Shown here one piece after another: positions 1 through 5,155 of a stretch of 5,911 nucleotides of DNA. This DNA comes from Candidatus Sulfopaludibacter sp. SbA3. GTDB lineage: Bacteria > Acidobacteriota > Vicinamibacteria > Vicinamibacterales > UBA2999. The notes below the pieces were generated by a model. That model worked only from the letters and a program-made list of their open reading frames with translations. It made no database searches and was not told the origin of the DNA. The stretch lies in contig CAMBHC010000188.1 in NCBI GenBank assembly GCA_945866285.1, positions 1-5,911 on the forward strand, in the 5' to 3' direction. The position numbers and the translations under genes are program-made. How positions within the stretch are numbered: the stretch's first letter is position 1; each line of letters opens with the position of its first letter.

Positions 1-25
1 TCACGACCTCAGCGCGTTCGCTCAT
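1..25 (-). CDS. possible start of a downstream gene, truncated by the window edge
   Basis: On the minus strand an ATG at 25-23 opens a frame reading MSERAEVV that runs off base 1 of the window. It begins 2 nt after the TAG stop of the cupin gene. The same 2-nt stop-to-start spacing separates the muramidase and SRPBCC genes in this block, so a further member of the operon is plausible. Only eight codons are visible and there is no clear Shine-Dalgarno, so no function can be proposed and the frame may be a coincidence. Confidence 0.35.
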
Positions 26-27
26 AC

Positions 28-819
28 CTAGCGGAGCGCTGGACGAAACTCGACGAGCGCCACGTTGGCCGAGCCGGCGGCCTTGAGCATCACGTGTTCC
101 TGTGACCCCGGAATCATGACCATCATTCCGGCACTGACCCGTTGCGACAGTCCGGTGGCCGTCAGGTCGGCCTCGCCGCTGACAACGTAGACGAAGAGTT
201 CCGCGCTGCTACGTGCCGGCGCGAGATCGGTCGCCGCTGCGCCTGGCGCCAGCCGCCGCCAGGACAGGGTGCACGTCTCGCCACGAATTGTTTTCGCGAC
301 GCCAGCGGTCTGTTCCGGTGTGTCGAGTTGCACGACCAGCTTGCGATCATCGGGAACCGCCACGGGTTCCGGGCCGACCGGATACGGCGTGGCCGGGCGT
401 GGGCGTGGCGGCGCCAGGTCGGGGCGTTTGATGGTGTGGAATTCGAGCGTGACGAGGCGGCCGCTGCTCGTGTTCCGGATGGCGTGCATGACGTCGGGCG
501 GGGAGATCACGGCGGCGCCGACAGGGAGCGGCTCGGTGTGCGCACCGACTCTCGCCTCCATCGTGCCCTCGATCCCCACGTTCGCCTGTTCACGGGTGTG
601 GTGATGCGGTGTCGAGCCAGTCCCGGGTTCTAACTCGAAGAACGAGAATGAGCCGGTCGCGCCAACCACCGTCCGGATCAGGAACCCGACCTGTATTCCG
701 GGGACATCACGCATCTGGCGTACGGTCACGCGATCAGTGGGCGGAAAGTGGGGGTCGCCTTGCGCGGCCAACGACGCGCTGACCATGAAGCAGGCGACGA
801 GGGCGAGGATGCGGCTCAT
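28..819 (-). CDS. exported two-domain cupin protein
   Basis: A 263-residue protein. Residues 1-19 form a signal peptide (MSRILALVAC, then a hydrophobic stretch ending SLAA before Gln20), so it is probably periplasmic or secreted. The first cupin domain (about 35-130) carries both cupin motifs: PHHHTREQ at 71-78, giving His72, His74 and Gln78 as likely metal ligands with Gly85 closing motif 1, and PPDVMHAIRN at 107-116, giving His112. A Pro/Arg-rich linker (about 131-155) leads to a second cupin fold (about 177-258) that lacks the HxH pair and keeps only Glu207 and His242, so it is probably structural. The substrate cannot be inferred. I chose the ATG at 819 because it places the signal peptide at the N terminus; the same frame is open upstream to 999 but that would run into the DoxX gene. 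The start has no Shine-Dalgarno, but a TACAAT box lies 8 nt upstream. The gene ends in TAG. Confidence 0.85.
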   Translation of the reverse strand: MSRILALVACFMVSASLAAQGDPHFPPTDRVTVRQMRDVPGIQVGFLIRTVVGATGSFSFFELEPGTGSTPHHHTREQANVGIEGTMEARVGAHTEPLPVGAAVISPPDVMHAIRNTSSGRLVTLEFHTIKRPDLAPPRPRPATPYPVGPEPVAVPDDRKLVVQLDTPEQTAGVAKTIRGETCTLSWRRLAPGAAATDLAPARSSAELFVYVVSGEADLTATGLSQRVSAGMMVMIPGSQEHVMLKAAGSANVALVEFRPALR

Positions 820-827
820 GGGCGCGG

Positions 828-833
828 ATTGTA
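828..833 (-). promoter_or_regulatory. putative -10 box (TACAAT) for the cupin gene
   Basis: Read on the minus strand, TACAAT (5 of 6 matches to TATAAT) ends 8 nt before the cupin ATG, inside the 20-bp gap after the DoxX stop. A transcript starting 6-7 nt downstream would begin at or next to the ATG and so be leaderless. I see no -35 match at the usual distance. The call is an inference, supported by similar spacing at other starts in the window. Confidence 0.4.
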
Positions 834-839
834 TCGTCT

Positions 840-1205
840 TTAGCGCTTCGTGTACCAGTAGGCCCAGGCGATCAGCAGGCCCTGGATCGGCAACCGGATC
901 CACAGCGCGGTCTGTGCAATCGTCGGATACAACTCCGGATGCATCGTCATGTTGACGTTGGCGGGGAATACGGCGATCAGCAGTGCGATCAAGCCCCATG
1001 CGGCCATCACCTGGAATCGCGGGATGAGGAGCAACGCGCCGAGGGCGATCTCAGCGACGCCGCTGAGCATCACCAACCCGGAGTGCCATGGCAGGTAGGC
1101 CGGCATCATCCGCATGTAGAAGTCCGGGTTGATGAAGTGATTGGCGCCGGCGCCGATGAAGAACACGCCGAACAAGACAAGGGTCAACGTCTTGGCCGTC
1201 GTCAT
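840..1205 (-). CDS. DoxX-like four-helix integral membrane protein
   Basis: A 121-residue hydrophobic protein with four predicted membrane segments at about residues 5-22, 42-62, 67-85 and 99-118. The stretch GAGANHFINPDFYMRMMPAYLPWH (18-41; His23 and Pro27 are key) and the FPANVNMTMHP segment (80-90) are typical of the small DoxX-like family. Biochemical roles in that family are poorly defined; proposals include redox or oxidative-stress membrane complexes. The length is normal for the family. Its ATG overlaps the TGA of the upstream SRPBCC gene as ATGA, and no strong Shine-Dalgarno is visible, which implies translational coupling. The frame remains open upstream as far as 1922, but that part is a shadow of the SRPBCC gene. 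It ends in TAA, 20 nt before the cupin start. The fold assignment is firm and the role unknown. Confidence 0.85.
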   Translation of the reverse strand: MTTAKTLTLVLFGVFFIGAGANHFINPDFYMRMMPAYLPWHSGLVMLSGVAEIALGALLLIPRFQVMAAWGLIALLIAVFPANVNMTMHPELYPTIAQTALWIRLPIQGLLIAWAYWYTKR

Positions 1206-1702
1206 TGCCGCTTCGTCCGCTCGGCTTCCCGATCCATGTAATCTTTCATCTCCTGCAGCGCCCCTTCCCAGCCGTGGCCCATGATCTCGAAGTAGCGAGC
1301 CCAGCGTGGGCCTTCGCCTTCGCCGCTCTGGCGCACGCTGAGCATGGTCGAGCGGCCGTTGCCGTGTGGACGGCAATGCACTTCGAGCGCCATCGGCCCG
1401 ATCGGCTCGCCGTCCGGCGGCTGCCAGTAGGCCTCGGCCACGAAGAAGGCGCCGCCTGGCCGGTAGTCGATGATGGTGCCGTGGAAAGTGCCGCCGAGAC
1501 GCCCGAGCACTTCGTCCTTGTACGGCGTAGATGCCCACTCGATGGCATACATGCCAAGCGGGCGGGCGACGGTGACCGTCCGCACCACCTGCCACCAGCC
1601 GGCCAGATCCTTGGGGTCGAAGAACGCCGCCAACACGCGCGCCGGCGGGGCCTGGATCAGTAACGACCGCTTCACGTCGAGAACGACACCCTTGGTAGCC
1701 AT
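1202..1702 (-). CDS. SRPBCC / AHSA1-like START-fold protein
   Basis: A 166-residue soluble protein of the SRPBCC (Bet v1-like) superfamily, closest by eye to the AHSA1/polyketide-cyclase group. The N-terminal strand VKRSLLIQAPPARVLAAFFDP (10-30) followed by LAGWW (33-37) is the usual opening, where the hydrophobic pocket and first helices form. YRPGGAFFVAEAYW (80-93) fits the central sheet, and the long C-terminal helix (about 135-162, with HGWEGALQEMKDYMDRE) closes the cavity. The family binds small hydrophobic ligands or acts as a regulatory or aromatase-like module; the ligand here cannot be told. There is no signal peptide, so it should be cytoplasmic. The ATG lies 2 nt after the muramidase stop, and the TGA overlaps the DoxX ATG, so all three genes are probably on one mRNA. 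SRPBCC plus DoxX pairs are plausible partners, but I know of no proven shared function. Confidence 0.8.
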   Translation of the reverse strand: MATKGVVLDVKRSLLIQAPPARVLAAFFDPKDLAGWWQVVRTVTVARPLGMYAIEWASTPYKDEVLGRLGGTFHGTIIDYRPGGAFFVAEAYWQPPDGEPIGPMALEVHCRPHGNGRSTMLSVRQSGEGEGPRWARYFEIMGHGWEGALQEMKDYMDREAERTKRQ

Positions 1703-1704
1703 GA

Positions 1705-2871
1705 TCAGGTGTAGACGAGATACTGCTCGCGCAGCTTCTCGAACGGCTGGCTCTCAATCGCCCAGGTTCGGGCCAGCTCCTCAGCCCGCACGCCCGCGTC
1801 GATCGCCGTGCGCAACGCCGGGGATCCCGACAGGATGTCGATGGGTTCCTTGTCGTGCTCGTACTCATACGGCGCCGGTCGCCAGGTAAACGCGGCAGGA
1901 TCAGCGGCGCGGATCGCATCAATCAACGCCACACCCGTCAGCACCGGCTTGAACTCCGCACGGTCAAGCACGTGAATCTGGCAGCCGCCGCAACTCGTCT
2001 TCGCGTGTTTCTGGAAGGTCGGCTCGAACACCGCCGCGCGAAAGTGGACTCCGGGCAACTGGCGTGCGTTCATCAGCGCCGCAAACTTCTCAGCTTCCAC
2101 CCACGGCGCGCCGACCAGCTCGAACGGCCGCGTCGTGCCCCGCCCTTCGGACGCCATGGTGCCTTCGAACAATACCGTGCCCGGATAGACGATGGCGCTG
2201 TCGAGCGTGGGGATGTTGGGTGACGGCATCACGAACGGATGGCCGGTGGCGTCGCCATACATCTCACGCGACCAGCCCTCCATGTCGATCACCGCCAGCT
2301 GCGCGTTGATCGCGAAGTGCTCGTTGAAGAACCGCGCCAGCTCGCCGATGGTCATGCCGTGCCGCATCGGGATGGGGAACTGGCCGACGAACGAGTCGTA
2401 GCCTTCCACCAGCATCGGCCCTTCGACCTCCCGCCCGCCGATGGGATTGGGCCGATCGCAGACGATGACGTCGATGCCGTGCCTGGCGCAGGCCCGCAGG
2501 CAGTTCGCCATGGTGTAGATATAGGTGTAGATGCGCGCGCCGATGTCCTGCAGGTCGATGACCAGTACGTCGATGTGCGACAGCATCTCCGCCGTGGGTT
2601 CGCGCGTTTCGCTGTACAACGAAAACACCGGCACCCGCCGCGCCGAATCGCTGGTGTGCGGCGTCTCGATCATGTTGTCCTGCACGTCCGAGCGAAAGCC
2701 GTGCTGCGGCCCGAAGATCGCCCCCACGGTGACGCCGGGCGCCGCGAACAGGGCATCTACGATGTGGGTGAAACCAGCGTCGACCGAGGCCGGATTGGAG
2801 ACAATGCCGACGCGACGGCCCTTCAGGTGGGTCGAGTTCAGGAGGCGGGTCGAGCCAAGGACAACAGACAC
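1705..2871 (-). CDS. namZ: DUF1343 family exo-beta-N-acetylmuramidase homologue (NamZ/YbbC-like)
   Basis: A 388-residue protein matching DUF1343 from end to end. Characterised members (NamZ of Bacillus subtilis, formerly YbbC) remove terminal N-acetylmuramic acid from peptidoglycan fragments during cell-wall recycling. Visible family blocks are LKGRRVGIVSNPASVD (16-31), FGPQHGFR (53-60), VLVIDLQDIGARIYTYIYTM (103-121), CDRPNPIGG (138-146), MRHGMTIGE (169-177), MPSPNIPTLDSAIVYPGT (215-232), FEGTMASEGRGTTRPFE (235-251) and the C-terminal CGGCQIHV (294-301). Position 56 is Gln where many members have Glu-His. The start is GTG at 2871; an in-frame TGA two codons upstream rules out a longer protein. 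There is therefore no signal peptide, unlike secreted family members, which implies a cytoplasmic enzyme. No murQ, nagZ, amidase or sugar transporter gene lies nearby. The family call is strong; the exact substrate is inferred. Confidence 0.9.
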   Translation of the reverse strand: MSVVLGSTRLLNSTHLKGRRVGIVSNPASVDAGFTHIVDALFAAPGVTVGAIFGPQHGFRSDVQDNMIETPHTSDSARRVPVFSLYSETREPTAEMLSHIDVLVIDLQDIGARIYTYIYTMANCLRACARHGIDVIVCDRPNPIGGREVEGPMLVEGYDSFVGQFPIPMRHGMTIGELARFFNEHFAINAQLAVIDMEGWSREMYGDATGHPFVMPSPNIPTLDSAIVYPGTVLFEGTMASEGRGTTRPFELVGAPWVEAEKFAALMNARQLPGVHFRAAVFEPTFQKHAKTSCGGCQIHVLDRAEFKPVLTGVALIDAIRAADPAAFTWRPAPYEYEHDKEPIDILSGSPALRTAIDAGVRAEELARTWAIESQPFEKLREQYLVYT

Positions 2872-2876
2872 GTGTC
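2867..2876. repeat. 10-bp perfect palindrome over the muramidase start codon
   Basis: GACACGTGTC is a perfect 10-bp palindrome that includes the GTG start of the muramidase gene and sits between it and the divergent ogt gene. It could be an operator half-site pair or chance; only its symmetry is certain. Confidence 0.3.
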
Positions 2877-2878
2877 AG

Positions 2879-2884
2879 ATTATC
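2879..2884 (-). promoter_or_regulatory. putative -10 box (GATAAT) for the muramidase operon
   Basis: Read on the minus strand, GATAAT (5 of 6 matches to TATAAT) ends 7 nt before the GTG start. Transcription 6-7 nt downstream would begin at the start codon. No Shine-Dalgarno precedes the gene on this strand: the upstream region reads as pyrimidine-rich. No -35 match is visible at 16-18 bp. This is a weak, position-based call. Confidence 0.3.
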
Positions 2885-2888
2885 TAAC

Positions 2889-2910
2889 AGGAGAGAAGGA
2901 GATTAGGAGA
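2889..2910 (+). repeat. three AGGAGA units with an 8-bp period in the divergent gap
   Basis: AGGAGA occurs at 2889-2894, 2897-2902 and 2905-2910, exactly 8 bp apart, in the gap between the muramidase and ogt genes. The units look like Shine-Dalgarno sequences, but no start codon follows within a useful distance and the ogt ribosome-binding site lies further on at 2932-2936. Its purpose is unknown; it may lie in the ogt leader or bind a regulator. Confidence 0.5.
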
Positions 2911-2931
2911 ACCTTCGTTACGTTACTCTTC

Positions 2932-2936
2932 GGAGG
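2932..2936 (+). promoter_or_regulatory. Shine-Dalgarno GGAGG deciding the ogt start
   Basis: GGAGG ends 5 nt before the ATG at 2942. The alternative GTG at 2936 overlaps this site and so is unlikely to be used. It is the only strong ribosome-binding site seen in the window. Confidence 0.7.
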
Positions 2937-2941
2937 TGGCG

Positions 2942-3433
2942 ATGCTCTCTTACTCGCTGATCGACGACAGTCCGGTCGGTCCGCTGCTGCTGGCCGGCAA
3001 CGGCGATGGCCTGCACGCACTGGCGTTTGGCGCGGGGTCGCGCCCGCGCACGATTGACCCGTCGTGGCGGCCCGATACCGGCGGCGTGCTGACCAGCGTT
3101 CGCAACGAGCTCGATGAGTATTTCGCCGGAAAGCTGCGGAGGTTCACCACGCCGGTGATCTTCGCAGGCACGGCGTTCCAGCGGCAGGTGTGGACCGAGT
3201 TGTGCCGCATTCCGTACGGCGAGACCATCAGCTACATGGAGCTCGCCACACGCATCAAGAACCCGAAGGCGGTCCGCGCGGTCGGCCTCGCCAACGGCGC
3301 CAACCCCATCGCCATCATCGTCCCCTGCCACCGCGTCATTGGCGCCAATGGTTCGCTAACCGGTTTCGGCGGCGGAATTCCTACCAAACGCGCGTTGCTG
3401 GAGCTTGAGAAGGGCCAGCGGACGTTGCTGTGA
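2942..3433 (+). CDS. ogt: methylated-DNA--protein-cysteine S-methyltransferase (O6-alkylguanine-DNA alkyltransferase)
   Basis: A 163-residue suicide DNA-repair enzyme that moves alkyl groups from O6-alkylguanine (and O4-alkylthymine) to its own cysteine. The active-site motif IVPCHRVIGANGSLTGFGGG (126-145) holds the acceptor Cys129. Other family residues fall at the expected spacing relative to human AGT: Tyr98 (31 before the Cys), the arginine finger Arg112 (17 before) in KAVRAVG, and Asn121 (8 before) in NP. The N-terminal RNase H-like domain (1-75) lacks zinc-binding cysteines, as is usual for bacterial Ogt. There is no Ada-type AraC or phosphotriester domain, so this is a stand-alone enzyme. 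The start is ATG 2942, set by GGAGG at 2932-2936. It is divergent from the muramidase operon, with 70 bp between. No Ada-box-like sequence is obvious, so constitutive expression is possible. The length is typical. Confidence 0.95.
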   Translation: MLSYSLIDDSPVGPLLLAGNGDGLHALAFGAGSRPRTIDPSWRPDTGGVLTSVRNELDEYFAGKLRRFTTPVIFAGTAFQRQVWTELCRIPYGETISYMELATRIKNPKAVRAVGLANGANPIAIIVPCHRVIGANGSLTGFGGGIPTKRALLELEKGQRTLL

Positions 3434-3500
3434 AAAGTCAACCTGCTTCACTTTTACGTTACACGTAAGTCACTCGCAAAAGTGAAGCAGGTTCACTTAC
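3433..3500. repeat. nested inverted repeat (REP/BIME-like) between ogt and phoD
   Basis: Two 16-bp arms, AACCTGCTTCACTTTT at 3440-3455 and its exact reverse complement at 3478-3493, face each other across 22 nt. One mismatch allows extension to 21-bp arms (3435-3455 with 3478-3498). Each half is also a hairpin by itself: 3433-3441 with 3447-3455 (one mismatch, loop CCTGC) and 3480-3486 with 3492-3498 (perfect, loop GCAGG). The spacer holds a further 6-bp stem, TTACGT/ACGTAA (3454-3459 with 3463-3468), around a 3-nt loop; its first two bases overlap the left arm. The element starts at the last base of the ogt stop codon and ends just before the phoD start. It may terminate ogt transcripts, protect mRNA 3' ends, or be a dispersed REP-type repeat. 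The symmetry is certain and the role is inferred. Confidence 0.85.
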
Positions 3501-3503
3501 ACT
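3498..3503 (+). promoter_or_regulatory. weak putative -10 box (TACACT) for phoD
   Basis: TACACT (4 of 6 matches to TATAAT, including the key T, A and final T) ends 8 nt before the phoD ATG and abuts the right edge of the nested palindrome. It is called only because the spacing equals that at other starts in the window; the match itself is poor. Confidence 0.2.
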
Positions 3504-3511
3504 TCCGCTCC

Positions 3512-5104
3512 ATGCGCAGAGTTTCTCGCCGCGATTTCCTGGCCACCGGCAGCGTAGCGCTGGGCACCCTCCCGCTGATTCGCGCCACCGCGTTTGCGCA
3601 GACCGCCGATGCGGTATTCCGGCATGGCGTGGCCAGTGGCGACCCGCTGGCCGATCGCGTCATCCTGTGGACCCGAGTGACGCCCGCGGCGGCGACTGGC
3701 GAAGTGACGGTGTCGTGGCAAGTCGCGCGCGATCCGAAATTCGGCCAGGTGGTCTCGCGCGGTGAGGCGCGGACTGGCGCCGCCCGCGACTTCACCGTGA
3801 AGGTCGATGTGCCTCGCCTCGCGGCAGGCACTACCTATTACTACCGTTTTGAATCGCTGGGCGCGCGTTCCGCGATCGGTCGCACGCGCACACTGCCGCG
3901 CGAAGGCGTGAGCCGACTGCGGTTGGGCGTGGTGTCGTGCTCGAACCTGCCCCAGGGATACTTCAACGCCTATGCCTGCCTCGCGAGGCGAGCCGATCTC
4001 GACGCGATTCTGCACCTTGGTGACTACATCTACGAGTATCCGAACAAGGGATATGGTGATGGCACTGCGCTCGGGCGCATTCCGTCGCCCGACAAGGAGA
4101 TGGTCGCGCTGCAGGATTACCGCGAACGGCACGCCCAGTACAAGTCCGATCCCGACTCGCAGGAAGTGCATCGCCAGCATCCGTTCATCGTCACCTGGGA
4201 CGATCACGAGTTCACCAACAACGCATGGCAGGGCGGTGCGGAGAATCACGATCCCGACCAGGTCGAAGGCGACTGGTCGATTCGCAAGGCCGCGGCCGAA
4301 CAGGCGTATTACGAGTGGATGCCGATTCGTGAGGACGCGCAGACGAAGCAGTCGCGGATCTACCGCGCGTTTCGATTTGGTGACCTCGCCACGGTGTACA
4401 TGCTCGATACGCGGGTCGTCGGCCGCGACGAGCAGGTGCCGCGCGACGATACTGCGGCGGTCGAATTGGCCGGCCGCCAGTTGTTAGGCGCCGCACAGGA
4501 AGGCTGGCTGGCCGAGCAGATGGTGACGTCGGTGCGCAACAAGGCGGCCTGGAACGTGCTGGGCCAGCAGGTGATGGTCGCGCCCCAGACACCGGCGGGC
4601 ACGCGCGCCGGCAATACTGATTCGTGGGATGGCTACCGTGGCGCGCGCAACCGGCTGTTCGACATGGTCGAGCGGACCAGGGCCGCCAACCTCGCCGTGC
4701 TGACTGGTGACGTGCACAGCTCGTGGGCCTACGACCTGCCGCGCGATCCGTTCGCGGCGTACGACAGCAACACCGGTAAGGGATCGCTCGGGGTGGAGTT
4801 CGCGGGCACGTCCGTGAGCTCGCCCAGCAACGTTGGCGGTGGTCCCGACGGCGAGAAGCAACTGGCCGACCTGCGCGCCGCGCGGCCGCACCTCCACTAT
4901 GTCGATGGGCGCTATCGCGGCTATTTCGTTGTGGACCTCACGCGCGAGCGTCTGCAGGCCGATTTCTATGCCGTGGCCACCGTTCTCGATCGCACCACCA
5001 AGGAGCGGTTCGAGAGGGGCTTCGTGACTGAGAGCGGCCGAAACCACCTGACTGCAGCGGCGACGGCTGCGCCGGCTGTCCTGGCACCCGACCCCGCTCC
5101 CTAG
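3512..5104 (+). CDS. phoD: Tat-exported alkaline phosphatase D (PhoD) family phosphatase/phosphodiesterase
   Basis: A 530-residue protein. The N terminus MRRVSRRDFLATGS with a hydrophobic stretch to about residue 29 (ATAFA, then Gln30) is a twin-arginine signal, so it is exported folded with its metals. A PhoD N-terminal beta-sandwich (about 35-128, FRHGVASGDPLADRVILWTRV) precedes the calcineurin-like metallophosphatase domain (about 135-500). Likely metal-site motifs are VSCSN (Cys143), HLGDYIYEY (Asp171, Tyr174), TWDDHEFTNN (Asp230, Asp231, His232), VLGQQVM (349-355) and TGDVHSSW (Asp400, His402), followed by GVEFAGTSVSSP (427-438). Studied PhoD enzymes use Fe3+ and Ca2+ and release phosphate from mono- and diesters for phosphate scavenging. 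ATG 3512 was chosen over GTG 3482, which lies inside the palindrome arm and only adds ten residues ahead of the Tat motif. The Ala/Pro-rich tail (514-530) is lineage-specific. No Pho box is recognised. It ends in TAG. Confidence 0.93.
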   Translation: MRRVSRRDFLATGSVALGTLPLIRATAFAQTADAVFRHGVASGDPLADRVILWTRVTPAAATGEVTVSWQVARDPKFGQVVSRGEARTGAARDFTVKVDVPRLAAGTTYYYRFESLGARSAIGRTRTLPREGVSRLRLGVVSCSNLPQGYFNAYACLARRADLDAILHLGDYIYEYPNKGYGDGTALGRIPSPDKEMVALQDYRERHAQYKSDPDSQEVHRQHPFIVTWDDHEFTNNAWQGGAENHDPDQVEGDWSIRKAAAEQAYYEWMPIREDAQTKQSRIYRAFRFGDLATVYMLDTRVVGRDEQVPRDDTAAVELAGRQLLGAAQEGWLAEQMVTSVRNKAAWNVLGQQVMVAPQTPAGTRAGNTDSWDGYRGARNRLFDMVERTRAANLAVLTGDVHSSWAYDLPRDPFAAYDSNTGKGSLGVEFAGTSVSSPSNVGGGPDGEKQLADLRAARPHLHYVDGRYRGYFVVDLTRERLQADFYAVATVLDRTTKERFERGFVTESGRNHLTAAATAAPAVLAPDPAP

Positions 5105-5134
5105 CACCCGAGCACCCAAGCACCAAGCACCCCC
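5103..5134 (+). repeat. four imperfect AGCACC(C) repeats after phoD
   Basis: AGCACC recurs four times: AGCACCCG (5103-5110), AGCACCCA (5111-5118), AGCACCA (5119-5125) and AGCACCCCC (5126-5134). The run starts within the phoD TAG stop and stops just before the next gene's promoter. No hairpin with a T-run is present, so it is not an intrinsic terminator. It may be slippage-prone intergenic sequence; the C-rich, G-poor strand resembles a Rho-loading region, but that is only a suggestion. Confidence 0.6.
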
Positions 5135-5140
5135 GGCGGA

Positions 5141-5146
5141 TATAAT
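5141..5146 (+). promoter_or_regulatory. perfect -10 box (TATAAT) for the FAD oxidoreductase gene
   Basis: A consensus TATAAT ends 9 nt before the ATG at 5156. No -35 match exists 16-18 bp upstream, where the AGCACC repeats lie. Transcription 6-7 nt downstream would give a leader of about 2-4 nt. The palindrome TCCCGGGA (5146-5153) covers the likely start point. No convincing Shine-Dalgarno exists, which fits a leaderless mRNA. Confidence 0.55.
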
Positions 5147-5155
5147 CCCGGGAAT

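Noticed and set aside
790..819. Lipoprotein signal (LVAC at residues 7-10) in the cupin protein
   Set aside because: The hydrophobic part before the cysteine is only about six residues and hydrophobicity continues to a good signal-peptidase I site after residue 19.
820..999. 60-codon upstream extension of the cupin gene
   Set aside because: It would overlap the DoxX gene on the same strand and bury the signal peptide inside the protein.
2239..3057. 272-codon plus-strand frame opposite the muramidase gene and reaching into ogt
   Set aside because: It overlaps DUF1343 motifs on the other strand and the ogt start, and its composition is a shadow-type Arg/Asp/His mix.
3440..3493. The large inverted repeat as a classical Rho-independent terminator
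   Set aside because: The long stem's right arm is not followed by a T-run (the next bases are CACTTAC), so only a weak terminator role for the left half remains possible.
3482..3511. GTG start for phoD at 3482
   Set aside because: The GTG lies in the right arm of the inverted repeat with no ribosome-binding site, and the added ten residues precede a complete Tat signal that starts at ATG 3512.
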